A program made the position numbers and the translations under genes. From Diorhabda sublineata (Eukaryota; Arthropoda; Insecta; Coleoptera; Chrysomelidae): 64,000 nucleotides of DNA. The stretch is taken from assembly GCF_026230105.1 (NCBI RefSeq), contig NC_079474.1, positions 1,064,187 through 1,128,186 on the forward strand, in the 5' to 3' direction. Under the pieces are notes generated by a model that saw only the letters and a program-made list of their open reading frames with translations, was not told the origin of the DNA and made no database searches. Of this stretch, positions 36,150 through 47,451 are shown one piece after another (within the stretch, counting starts at the first letter, position 1; every line of letters starts with the position of its first letter).

Positions 36150-38395
36150 AATTTGAAATGATAGAGCCTTAAAAATGTAAAAATCATAGAGAAAACGCAA
36201 AAGAAAAGGTTTAAAATGATTGTATTTGCTATTCGATACAATTACAAGTCGAAATAGAAGATCATTCGATAAAAAAGAAGAAAAAATCATAGAGAAACCT
36301 AAAGAGTAGAGGTGTAATATTAGTGTACGTGCAGTTTGACACAATCATCAGTCAAAATAGAAGAAAATTCGATGGAAGTAAAGGAAATCGTAGATAAAAT
36401 GAAAGCGTAGAGGTTTAATATTAATGTACGACTCACTCAAAAATAAATTAAAAAAAAATTCATTAAAAAAAAGGGAAAATCGTAAAGAAAACGGAAGTGT
36501 AGGGATTTAAAATGACTGTAATTGTAGTTTGACACAATTACAAGTCAAAATAGAAGATTATTCGATAAAAAAGAAGAAAAAATCATAGAAAAATAGAAGT
36601 GGTGAGGTTTAACATGAATATAAGTACAGTTGAATACACTTAAGAGTCAAAATACAAGAAAATTCGATGGAAATGAAGGAAATCATAGATAAAACGAAAA
36701 CGTAGAGGTTTAATATTAATGTACGTACAGTACGACTCACTCAAAAGTTAAAATAAAGGAAATTCGATTCAAAAAAATCATAGAGAAAACGCAAAAGAAA
36801 AGGTTTAAAAATGACTGTATTTGCTATTCGACACAATTACAAGTCAAAATAGAAGATAATTTGATAAAAAAGAAGAAGAAATCATGAAAAAATAGAAAAT
36901 GGCGAGGTTCAACTCGAATATAAGTACAGTTGGACACACTTAAGAGTCAAAATACAAGAAAATTCGATGGAAGTCAAGGAAATCATAGAGAAAACGAAAG
37001 AATAGAGGCTTAAAATAATTGTATTTGCTTTTCGACACAATTACAAGTCAAAAAAGAAAATCATTTGATAAAAAAAAAAAGAAAAAACATAGAGAAAACG
37101 TAAAAGAAAAGGTTTAAAATGACTGTATTTGCTATTTGACACAATTAAAAGTCAAAATAGAAGTTCATTCGATAAAAAAGAAGAAAAAATCATAGAGAAA
37201 CCGAAAGGGTAGAGGTGTAATATTGGTGTACGTGCAGTTTGACACAATCATCAGTCAAAATAGAAGAAAATTCGATGGAAGTAAAGGAAATCATAGATAA
37301 AATAAAAGCGTAGAGGTTTAATATTAATGTACGTGCAGTTTGACGCAATCATCAGTCAAAATAGAAGAAAATTCGATGGAAATGAAGGAAATCATAGATA
37401 AAACGAAAACGTAGAGGTTTAATATTAATGTACATACAGTACGACACAATTATGAGTCAGAATAGAAGTAAATTCGTTAAAAATAAAGGAAATCATAGAT
37501 AAAACGAAAGAATAGAGGTTTAAAATGACTGTATTTTCTATTTGACACAATTACAAGTCAAAATAGAAGTTCATTCGATAAAAAAGAAGAAGAAATCATA
37601 GAGAAACCGAAAGAGTAGAGCTTTAATATTAATGTACGTGCAGTACGACACAATTATGAGTCAGAATAGAAGAAAATTCGTTAAAAATAAAGAAAATCAT
37701 AGATAAAACGAAAGAATAGAGGCTTGAAATGACTGTAATCGCAGTTCGACACAATTACAAGTCAAAATAGAAGTTCATTCGATAAAAAAGAAGAAAAAAT
37801 CATAGAAAAACGTGAAAGAAAAGGTTTAAAATGACTGTATTTGCTATTCGACACAATTACATGTCAAAATAGAAGATAATTTGATAAAAAAGAAGAAAAG
37901 ATCATAGAAAAATAGAAAGTGGTGAGGTTTAACATGACTGCACTTTCAGTCTGACACAATCATGAGTCAAAATAGAAGAAAATTCGATGGATATAAAAGA
38001 AATCATAGATAAAACGAAAGAATAGAGGTTTAAAATGACTGTAATCGCAGTTCGACACAGTAACAAGTCAAAATAGAAGATCATTTGATAAAAAAGAAGA
38101 AAAGATCATAGAAAAATAGAAAGTGGCGAGGTTTAACATGACTGCACTTTCAGTCTGACACAATCATGAGTCAAAATAGAAGAAATTTCGATGGATATAA
38201 AAGAAATCATAGATAAAACGAAAGAATAGAGGTTTAAAATGACTGTAATCGCAGTTCGACCCAGTAACAAGTCAAAATAGAAGATAATTTGATAAAAAAG
38301 AAGAAGAAATCATAGAAAAATAGAAAGTGGCGAGATTTAACATGAATATAAGTAAAGTTGGACACACTAAAAGTCAAAATACAAGAAAATTCAAT
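36150..38395. repeat. Tandem array J, left part, ~100-105-bp diverged unit
   Basis: Units follow the pattern GAAATCATAGATAAAACGAAAG, AATAGAGGTTTAAAATGACTG, (CAGTT)CGACACAATTACAAGTCAAAATAGAAG, then an ATTCGATAAAAAAGAAG or ATTCGATGGAAGTAAAGG tail. GACACAATTA occurrences at 36,531, 36,830, 37,034 and 37,138 give a spacing near 100-104. Copies are more diverged than in the other arrays and contain several subtypes, suggesting an older array. Confidence 0.9.
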
Positions 38396-39944
38396 AAGTG
38401 GCTATTAAAAAATATGAAAAAATCTCGTATTCAAATCCTGGAAGTGAAAATATAATAGCGAAGAAAATCAGAGCGAAGAAACTGTTATATTTCGACCATT
38501 TTGAAGCCAACAAACTAAAGAATATCGATAAGTAACTGAAAATTTGAAATTTTCGACCAATTTAACTCAAAATTGTGCATAAAACATAAACTGCGTACAG
38601 AGCTCGTTATTTCGAAACGATTCACCGTTTCACTATGAATTCAAATTATTTAAACGCCCATTTCGTGATCCCGTCAATTATCTACTGGTTTTCACTATTA
38701 TTTCGTACCTCTTTCAACTATCGAAACAAACAAAAAACGTACAGAAAGAAGCCTCGCTCTATAACTTTCCCGTAGATTAAAACGAATATCTCCCGAACGC
38801 TTTTATTAAAAAAAAAAAAAAGAAAACAATTAAAGACGACGAACGATGTTATTTCGAAAAGGAAATGTACAATTTGTACTTATACACACGATATTCGTGA
38901 CACCTTCGGAACTTCCTCGTCCGCTACTCCGTTCATAGATAAACTATTTTTCATTTCAGACGTTCGAAACAATTATAGAACACGACGACGTCGTCCACCT
39001 GCAATTATTTTCGTCTCTAAGACGATTCAAAAATTTTTCGACCGCCAATTATCATATTATAGTTGTAGAATAGATAAAAACACGTGTCGAGATGTACGTA
39101 GACGATAAAATTAAATAAGAACGATCATCGGATGTGGTTTAACATATTTTTTGATTATATATACGGGGTACGTCCGAAGTAACGTCGATTCTTCTACTAC
39201 AAGCGAAAATTTGAGGTTAGGAAACATTGAAACGTCGACGAATGACGAATTTTTTTAGCGACGTCGCGCGATTTTGTGAATATTTGCCTTTGGTATTGAA
39301 ACTGTCGACGAATCGTTACTCGCTTTTCGATATCGCATCGAACTAATGGAAACCATAAAGTTGTTTTGATTTCATCTTCATCGACATCGGTTGCAGAGGC
39401 GTGAAAGAAGACTTAAAAACGACTTATCTACGATTTCACCGAACCAGAAAAATTCGAAAAGTATCATAAAGTCAATAGATATGATACGAAAGTTGGTTTT
39501 TAAAACACGATATCATCTAATTTGGAAAAAAAAACAGTCTAAAATTCACTGTACTTAACATAATATACGTAGGAGATACGAAAAATACATAAATAAACAA
39601 CTTCGATAAATGTTTTTGTGTTTTTATTGTTTATTTAAATTTGTTATAACCCTCGTATGTATTTGTTGTTTTGAACGTGCCAGATACTAAATACAACCCC
39701 GTATATCTTATAAAAATTCATTTTTTGTTGATAAAACTTAACCTAGCAATCGTATTTATGTTTTTGTACAAATTTTTTTTATTGTTTATCAATTTTGAAA
39801 AGTAGCAGCACCTATCGGGTACAACATCAATTAATTAAAACTTTTTTAATGTCAAATATTCATAAGGTTAGAAATATGACGTTAAATTAATCGGTTACTG
39901 TTACTGCCAACTTAAAACGTTCAAATTCAAACCTCAGACAAAGT
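38396..39944. other. 1.55-kb unique segment splitting array J
   Basis: Non-repetitive AT-rich DNA between two same-orientation halves of array J. It holds a run of A at 38,808-38,822 and ATTATATATACGGGGTACG near 39,155, similar to the element-end motif. No ORF of note. It could be a transposon insertion or the remnant of an older locus; no target-site duplication is evident. Confidence 0.5.
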
Positions 39945-41690
39945 CAACGGTAGAAAAAGAAGAAAATTCGGTGGAAGTTGATGAAATCATAGATAAAACG
40001 AAAGCGTAGAGGTTTAATGTTAATGTACGACTCACTCAAAAGTCAAATTAAAAAAAAATTTAAAAAAAGGGAAAATCGTAAAGAAAACGGACGTGTAGAG
40101 ATTTAAAATGACTGTATTGGTAGTTTGACACAATTACAAGTCAAAATACCAGAAAATTTGATCAAAGTAGAGGAAATCATAGATAAAACGAAAGCGTAGA
40201 GGTTAAAAATGACTGTAGTTGCAGTTCGACACAATCATGAGTCAAAATACAAGAAAATTCGATGGGAGTAAAGGAAATCATAGATAAAACGAAAGAATAG
40301 AGGCTCAAAATGATTGTATTTGCTATTTGACACAATTACAAGTCAAAATAGAAGTTCATTCGATAAAAAAGAAGAAGAAATCATGGAGAAACTGAAAGCG
40401 TAGAGGTTTAATATTAATGTACGACTCACTCATAAATAAATTAAAAAAAAAATCATTAAAAAAAAGGGAAAATCGTAAAAGAAAACGGAAGTGTAGAGAT
40501 TTAAAATGACTGTAATTGTAGTTTGACACAATTACAAGTCAAAATAAAAGATCATTTGATAAAAAAGAAGAAGAAATCATAGAAAAATAGAAAGTGGCGA
40601 GGTTCAACTTGAATATAAGTACATTTGGACACACTAAATAGTCAAAATACAAGAAAATTCGATGGAAGTCAAGGAAATAATAGAGAAAACGAAAGAATAG
40701 AGGCTTAAAATGATTGTATTTGCTTTTCGACACAATTAAAAGTCAAAATAGAAGTTCATTCGATAAAAAAGAAGAAGAAATCATAGAAAAACGTGAAAGA
40801 AAAGGTTTAAAATGACTGTATTTGCTATTCGACACAATTACATGTCAAAATAGAAGTTCATTCGATAAAAAAGAAGAAGAAATCATAGAAAAACCGAAAG
40901 AGTAGAGTTTTAATATCAATGTACGTGCAGTACGACACAATTATGAGTCAGAATAGAAGAAAATTCGTTAAAAATAAAGGAAATCATAGATAAAACGAAA
41001 GAATAGAGGCTTAAAATGACTGTAATCGCAGTTCGACACAATTACAAGTCAAAATAGAAGTTCATTCGATAAAAAAGAAGAAGAAATCATAGAAAAACGT
41101 GAAAGAAAAGGTTTAAAATGACTGTATTTGCTATTCGACACAATTACATGTCAAAATAGAAGTTCATTCGATAAAAAAGAAGAAGAAATCATAGAAAAAC
41201 GTGAAAGAAAAGGTTTAAAATGACTGTATTTGCTATTCGACACAATTACATGTCAAAATAGAAGTTCATTCGATAAAAAAGAAGAAAAGATCATAGAAAA
41301 ATAGAAAGTGGTGAGGTTTAACATGACTGCACTTTCAGTTTGACACAATCATGAGTCAAAATAGAAGAAAATTCGTTGAAAATAAAGAAAATCATAGAGA
41401 AAACTAGAGTGTAGAGTGAAAATATAAGAAAATCCCATCGAAATAGAAGAAATTATCGTTCAAACGAAAGGACAGAGACTTAAAATGGACGTATTTGTAG
41501 ATAGACTCACTCAAAATTCAAAATAGAAAAAAATTCGATAAAAAAGAAGAAGAAATCATGAAGAAACCGAAAGAGTAGAGTTTAAAACGAGTGTACGTAC
41601 AGTTCGACAAAGTTAAAAGTCGGAATAGAAGAAAAACCGATCGAAAAAAAGAATATATCATAGAGAAAATGAAAATGTAGAGATTGCAGT
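39945..41690. repeat. Tandem array J, right part
   Basis: Same units and orientation as 36,150-38,395. A subtype with AAACGTGAAAGAAAAGG and CGACACAATTACATGTC is locally amplified at about 40,790-41,290 in near-identical tandem copies. The last units (41,400-41,690) are strongly diverged. Confidence 0.9.
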
Positions 41691-43252
41691 TCTTAATTTT
41701 TCGATGCTTCTTTATTTACTTGTCATTTTATGTTTCTAATCAAATGTCATTGTCACTTAACCTATTTTTCAAATAATCCTAACTTTCACTTGCATTTAAT
41801 AAATTAATATATTCAATTATATCAAATACAACAATTATTATGTTAAATTCTTTATAAATATCACAATATTTTACTTAAAAATATACAATATGTACTTAAA
41901 TCTCGATATACGTGTATTAATTCGCGGCATCTGTTGGTTGATAATTTAATTATATACTAGTATCGCAGCCTACTATTTATTTGTAATAATACCTCCTGTT
42001 TTAACCAAACGTACGGCTTTAATTCATCTTTAATTTTATTTTAACTACAAAATGTGTTGGAAATTATTAATCATAACGTTATTCAAATATTTATTAGATC
42101 ATCAAGATTAAGATCCCTTTCGAAGATAGTGTATAATAACTGCTACTAAGAAAACAGCCACGTCCGTAAAAAAAAAAAGAAGAAGAGGAAGTTAACTTCA
42201 ACGTGTCATCTCTATCAAAACTGTTTGTCATATTTAAATTTTTCACTTATTTAACAAATATAAATTGCAGCATTCGCATTAGGCATAACTACGAAATTAA
42301 TTAGATACGACGAAGGTGTTATTCTGACAGCAAATTAGTGGCAAGTTTTCAGCTAATTTATAATTATTGTGGCCATTGAATCTGACTTTTACCACGGATA
42401 AATGCGTTACATCGTCGATATATTTGACAGTGATTTACGTCGTGGAATTTATCCTAAGAACGCAGCACGCCATTAGCGATCTTATCGGACTGGTTATTTG
42501 AGGATCAATTTCGTTCGAACGTCAAGCCACCGTCCGACTACTTGATGCAACTCGCTTCGTCTACCGATCGAAAGACCGAATCACAATATAAAATATATTT
42601 AAAAATTGTTTTTATACGAAATAATAAATAAAAACCATTTAAATCGATGATGATTATCAATTTTATATTAAAAACGTCGTATTTTGCTGAAAAAAGAAAG
42701 TTTTATATCGAATTTTATAGGTTATCATCAACATTATATACGTGTTTGTATTTGTGGCATTTGTGCTGTGTGAAGTACCTTTCGAAATGGTACCTGATGT
42801 CGTGATTTACGTCGGGCGTATACAGAGACGAAGATTAGACTGAATATGTTAGTTTTATCGACATCCATATCTTCGGAGAAGAAGTGACACCCTCGATACA
42901 AGTCCTTACATTTTTATTCCGTTGGCTCTATTAGTCAGACGGGTTTTTTTCGATTTTTTTTTGCTGCCACCTTTTCAGCATCGATTTTATCTCGGACGCG
43001 ATGTCAAATTAGTCCGAAAAGATAAATTAGTCTAATAGAAAATTGAATTTTGTTACCCCTAATTAGGGATATTGCGAAAGACGTATTACGTTCAAGATGG
43101 CGCATTGACGTACAACGATTCTTCATAAAATTGTTAATTTCGTATTATCGCGTTTAGAAATCCAATATGGCCGTACAATATATCATAGCGGCACGTAAAC
43201 TCGGTGCAGTACCATTATTTCGAAAATTTGAATAAATGCCAGATAAGGGGAA

Positions 43253-43266
43253 ATTTGCATATTAAT
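43253..43266 (+). promoter_or_regulatory. ATTTGCATATTAAT octamer/POU-like motif, copy 1
   Basis: Contains the octamer ATTTGCAT fused to a TTAAT homeodomain half-site, the arrangement bound by POU-homeodomain factors. An identical 14-mer occurs 233 bases downstream. Confidence 0.4.
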
Positions 43267-43485
43267 GTAAATCGGGGTTAATGTCGTGTGCGTGCCTCCG
43301 CCGGTAAGGTAGGTAACTATAGCTAACCGATAAGCTGATTTCGATGATATTTACATATTTGACAGAGACGTCACCATACGGAAACAGAAGAATATCGAAC
43401 GTGTATTATTCAATATAACCTAAAAATACGGATAATATTATGAAAAATACTTACGTAAAAAAAATTTTCCTACGTCCATGTCTCT

Positions 43486-43499
43486 ATTTGCATATTAAT
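43486..43499 (+). promoter_or_regulatory. ATTTGCATATTAAT octamer/POU-like motif, copy 2
   Basis: Identical to the motif at 43,253-43,266, in otherwise unrelated sequence, so this is not a simple tandem duplication. Confidence 0.4.
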
Positions 43500-43804
43500 A
43501 TTGTTCTCAAGGAAAATATTTGCCACAATTATTTGGAACACGACATGGAATAATATCTAGGTGCATCGGCGGGTGACATTTTGTGCTGATGACGAAATTA
43601 TGGAAATTATGAGGTAGGAAAGAAACACTTTTGATTTATCGTACAATGATATGAAATTCATATGGAAACGGATAAATCGATAACTATAGTTTGTTCATTA
43701 CAACATTTTAAATATAAATAAATTAATAAATAATTCATTTAACCTTAATAATTCTTCTTCTTTTATACACAAAGACGTACCTTCTACATATTTAGACGTA
43801 ATGT

Positions 43805-43970
43805 TGTTATAGTAGGCGTGGCTAGGCGTCAACTCCGCCTTATTATAAATCCGGCCTCAACTTTTTGGGTGGAGTTTTAAATTGTGTGCGTCGAAGGCCA
43901 ATGAGAAATGAGCGTTTCATATAAACCGTCGGGGGATATATAGAGATGTACCGCTTACTTTTCAGTACAA
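43805..43970 (+). promoter_or_regulatory. Candidate RNA polymerase II core promoter, start near 43,964
   Basis: In order there is GGCGTGGC-type sequence near 43,806, CCAAT at 43,898-43,902, TATATAG at 43,937-43,943 and an arthropod-type initiator TTCAGTA with its A at 43,964. The TATA-to-initiator spacing is 27 bases and CCAAT lies about 62-66 bases upstream. The element is in unique DNA 1.8 kb before the first coding exon I can see and could drive a 5' untranslated exon of the eyegone-like gene. No transcript evidence; motifs this short can arise by chance. Confidence 0.45.
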
Positions 43971-44807
43971 ATAATAACGTATTAAGTAACTGTTTAATTA
44001 AATACAGAAAAAAAATCTGTTATTTGATATTTTAATTGTTGGATTAGGAAAAAAAAAAACGTAAAAAATGGAATTTTGACATCTCCACGTTCTCTTTTTG
44101 AACTTATTTTCGAGGAGAACGAAAAATTGGGATATTAAGAAGACAGAAACCACCGTCTTCAAGCATCCGAATTCCCTGCTCGAAAAAAATCAATTACAAA
44201 ACTTCCAATTGAAATTTTTGGGAGATAGGCTCAAGATCCGTGGAAAAATCGTCTATTTGGGAGGGAATTTCACGTAAATATTCAGCTGGGAGGTGGATTC
44301 GAATGATAATACGGCTCCTGCAGGACCATGGTCTTAAACCCCAAGAGAAAACTCCTCTTCAGCTGCTAACAACAGCATCCGCGGATCCAACTCAAGTTAT
44401 CGGATAATTCTTCCGTTATATTTAACAAAAAAAGCGAAAAGAATAAAAAAATTACGAAATATACCCTTAAAACCTGGAAAGAATAGTTTTTTTTAAGGTT
44501 GGAGCTTTTTTTTCATCTTCCAACCCCTTTTGGTCGTTTTTTCTTTTACCACCCCCAAGTAGTGTCATCAAAAATCAATCACCACAACCGCAGATCTGCA
44601 AAATGGCGGCTGTGTTTATTAAATTCGAAAAAACTAGTCAATAATCAAAACGAAGATTTGTAAGGGAGAAAAGACTATTTGGAAGTTGAAATACTGCACC
44701 GAACTTATATAATTTGTTTTATTTTTCATCCCTGAATGCATTAAAATAGAAAAAACCGGGTGGTTCAATTAAAAATTTGATATTTATGAAGTTGAACTTT
44801 GAACACT
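43971..44807. other. Unique stretch with an unrecognised open segment
   Basis: Mostly AT-rich. At about 44,283-44,407 one + frame stays open (RLLQDHGLKPQEKTPLQLL followed by ASADPTQVIG) in sequence of higher complexity, possibly a transposon relic or a conserved element. I cannot assign it and it has no flanking splice sites that convince me. Confidence 0.35.
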
Positions 44808-45050
44808 TTTTACACACTCCCTGTATAAAATAAAAAAAATTTCAACATAGATTCAAATACGTCCGACTTTGATAAAAGTAATCGAATAGAAATAATTTTC
44901 ATATTTTCAAGGGTATCCTCGTAAAAAAATAATTTATAAGGGTCAAATTATTTACAAAAAAATTAATAACTCAAAAAATACGCATTTTTCGAAAAAAGTT
45001 TTCAGACAAAAGTTCACTAAAATTTCACGTAGATTTCAAAACTGCATTAA
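44808..45050. mobile_element. Possible non-autonomous element containing an A/B-like motif
   Basis: Starts near CACTCCCTGTATA (44,815) and ends at the TATATAGGGTG of the next element. Inside, at about 44,963-45,030, ATTAATAACTCAAAAAATACG and TTTTTCGAAAAAAGTTTTCAG resemble part of the array A/B monomers as a single copy. The boundaries are uncertain. Confidence 0.35.
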
Positions 45051-45245
45051 TATATAGGGTGTTCTATTTAAAATAACAAAGTTATAATCAATTTCCGGTA
45101 GAACCGGAAGTCGGCCATCTTTAAAAATATTCTATTTAAAAAGACCGTATCCGAAAACTCAAACGTAGAAATTTTCATGATTCTACTATAAGTATCTTGC
45201 CATATATACGGATAGTTTTAATTCGTCGTGGGACACCCTGTATAC
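45051..45245. mobile_element. MITE-like element, ~195 bp, with TATA(C/T)AGGGTGT termini
   Basis: TATATAGGGTGTTCT at the left end is the imperfect inverted complement of GGGACACCCTGTATA at the right end (13 of 15). Internal sequence includes AATTTCCGGTAGAACCGGAAG, a small palindrome, and GATGGCCGAC on the opposite strand. No coding capacity, so a non-autonomous DNA element or similar short repeat. Family not named. Confidence 0.55.
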
Positions 45246-45296
45246 AAAGTCATTGTTAAACAGCAACATGATTCTTCTAGTCGTCAATATGACATC

Positions 45297-45297
<1 letters not shown>

Positions 45298-45334
<37 letters not shown>
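45298..45334. repeat. (TA)n microsatellite
   Basis: About 17-18 uninterrupted TA dinucleotides directly after CATCCTGTA, which may be another element end. Confidence 0.95.
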
Positions 45335-45338
<4 letters not shown>

Positions 45339-45559
45339 CCAAATCTAGTCTCATTTATTTCAACCTTAATTGCTGCGATAAGAATTCTTCCCGAAGTACA
45401 AAAAAAAAAGAAGAAAATAACCTCTGTATCTGTTGTCATTTATAAATAAAACACCTCCATGTAGACAGTAGGTATCTCGTACATATAGAAGCCGAATACG
45501 TCAATAAATCCATATCATTTATCAGTTATCTATTAGGCATTCATCTCTGTCTTACACGA

Positions 45560-45784
45560 CTATTCCAATCGATATTCCGTCTCTGTTTCGTGCTCGAGTG
45601 GGTTGAGCACCGTTGGGTAAAGCCTGCCTATCACATGCATACAATAGCCAACCGTAATGAAGGTAGTAGCGTTAGCAACCTGTAAAAGTAGTTGGTTAGT
45701 CATTCTTTGTCGTGGTCGCGTACCGTGAGCTTCATCAACGTTTTCGAAATTATATGGAACGTGAATGTAGTGGCTATATGTAAA
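45560..45784 (+). promoter_or_regulatory. Probable 5' untranslated region with upstream ORFs
   Basis: Base composition changes here to a more even, exon-like pattern. An in-frame stop (TAG, 45,689-45,691) precedes the first in-frame ATG of the coding exon. Two short upstream ORFs exist: 45,635-45,685 (16 codons, MHTIANRN...) and 45,657-45,728 (23 codons). Whether this is a first exon or has an upstream splice acceptor cannot be decided from sequence. Confidence 0.45.
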
Positions 45785-45983
45785 ATGTTGATTTCGAACG
45801 GAAGTGGATTAAGTGCGGCAGGAAACGATTTTTCTAGTGTGGCAGCCCTGTCGGGGTGTTGTCCCGTTCCCGTCACTCCCGCGGCACGATCGGCGATTGT
45901 TAATTGGAAAATGGACGCCGTCGGATTGTCTAATTCGGGTGCTAATGTCTTACCGCCGACGGCCATTTCGATTTCACCCACAG
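45785..45983 (+). CDS. eyg: Eyegone-like Pax protein, N-terminal coding exon (partial gene)
   Basis: Encodes the first 66 residues plus one base (MLISNGSGLSAAGNDF ... ISISPT), a Ser/Ala/Pro-rich, low-structure N-terminus as expected before the DNA-binding domain. I start at ATG 45,785 because no in-frame ATG lies between it and the stop at 45,689. The donor is CAG|GTTCGA after 45,983, which is weak past the GT. It leaves phase 1, and joining the final G to the TT at the start of the next exon gives a valine and keeps one open frame, which is the main support. Base composition is clearly less AT-rich than the surroundings. On its own this exon does not identify the family; the call comes from the next exon. 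Confidence 0.62.
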
Positions 45984-47200
45984 GTTCGACATATTCATTC
46001 AAATATTAAATTATTTTAATAATTTATCATTCAATATTCGAATAAACGATCGTATTATTTATTAATTATTGCGTATAAATGTAGATGAACATTTTTTTAT
46101 TGCATATATACGAGGGTTATCAAAAATGATAAATTTATGCAAGTATGCGCGTTCTAAACGATTAATTGAGGTGTAAAATTGATCAAAACATTAAATTTCG
46201 ATTAATATCTTCACAACTATTCGACTTTTGATCTTCTTTTGTGGAATTTAATGAATTTTTGTATCGTATACACACCCAGTTTTGGAAAAAACATATTTTT
46301 CGTAGTTTTTCACCTGATTCGATTAGTTTTACGAGAATATATCGTTTCATTGATGGATTTCGTCATAATTTCGTCAATTAATTTGAATAGTATACAAAAA
46401 ATACTCCTCGAAATGATTTTTAGGGTTTTCGAGGTTATTTAAGTAGTTTCCGCGGTGGATTTTTTTCAATCAACTACCGACATCTCTAATTCACGTCTGG
46501 TACTTCTGGAACCATGGAAAAATGATAAGCAATTATATAAATTGTAAAAAATGGCGTGTAGAATATAAAACAGAGCCGCCGGAGTTGAACTTATATGGCG
46601 ATACAATTTGTCATGATATGTTTTTATAATTGTTTCGCTTTTTCTACTGTCCAAATGGACCTAATTATATAACAATTATTTATCGAGAGATTTACAGGTT
46701 TAACGAGTTCGATTGCCGTATCGGCATCCTCGATTCGACGCAGTATAAATATTAATTATTATAAACATTGCTCGAGTTTCTTGAATCGATTCCGAACAAA
46801 AAAAAATATATAAAAAGCTTCAAATTATGGTAAAACTACTTTCGTTAATAATACTACGATTTAAAATTGTAAAAAAATCGATTAAACGATAGAAAATAAT
46901 CGATTATTCGACGAAAAGACATTTGACAACTTCAGTTGTCATATTTGGAACCTCTTGTATTTTGGACGTGGTATATATCTCAAAATGCTTTAACGGCTCT
47001 ATCTCTATAATTTTGTATTGTAAACTCGCTTGATTTTGAGTATTTGTTGGAGATATTGCGATGAAAATTCAATTAGAATGTTTGTATTGATGGGAATGAT
47101 TTAAAATTTGGAATTTAATCGAAAATGCGGTTCGAGTAGAGATGCGAATGTCCTTGTTGGATTTATACTGAATTTTTAAGTATTTGATGTTTGTTTTCAG
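45984..47200 (+). other. Intron 1 of the eyegone-like gene
   Basis: 1,217 bp, starting GTTCGA and ending TTTGTTTTCAG. Unique AT-rich sequence without satellite DNA, in contrast to the next intron. Several open frames (for example 46,239-46,442) are composition artefacts. Confidence 0.6.
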
Positions 47201-47440
47201 TTTCTTCGTCAACTGTTATACCTAGTCAAGTGTCTGTAGCGTCTTCGGTTTCGATGCCTACTTCGCTAGGTCCTGCTGCTCTTCGAGAATTATACGGAAG
47301 CACGGCTACAACTCCAGGACATCCTCTGGCTTCCTTAGTGTCTCAACAGAGGTTCCTGGAGTTGTCTAGGTTTGGACTTAGGCATTACGACTTGGCTCAA
47401 CACATGCTGACTCAACAAGGGGCAGTGACAAAATTATTAG
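47201..47440 (+). CDS. eyg: Eyegone / twin-of-eyegone-type Pax transcription factor, second visible coding exon
   Basis: A 240-base exon preceded by the acceptor TTTGTTTTCAG and followed by a strong donor TTAG|GTGAGT. It encodes 79-80 residues ending RHYDLAQHMLTQQGAVTKLLG. This matches the reduced N-terminal (PAI) remnant that precedes the RED subdomain in eyegone-class Pax proteins; QQGAVTKLLG corresponds to the VSKILG end of the usual PAI. Eyegone proteins are nuclear transcription factors that act in eye and imaginal disc growth and bind DNA through RED and a homeodomain. Those parts are absent here and must lie on exons beyond 64,000. It begins in phase 1 and ends in phase 1. The paralogue twin of eyegone (toe) is an equal alternative within the same class. 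Confidence 0.78.
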
Positions 47441-47451
47441 GTGAGTGAGGC

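Larger units (their letters stand above)
41691..43920. other. Unique upstream DNA of the eyegone-like gene, candidate regulatory region
   Basis: Satellite-free. Several patches (42,430-42,580; 42,960-43,200; 43,240-43,400) have more even base composition than the neighbouring repeats. Two identical 14-base POU-octamer-like motifs lie at 43,253 and 43,486. No ORF is supported. Position 2-4 kb upstream of a developmental regulator suggests enhancers, but this is inference. Confidence 0.45.

Noticed and set aside
45700..46002. 100-codon minus-strand frame opposite the first Pax exon
   Set aside because: It is the antisense shadow of the coding exon. The + strand frame joins in phase to the next exon.
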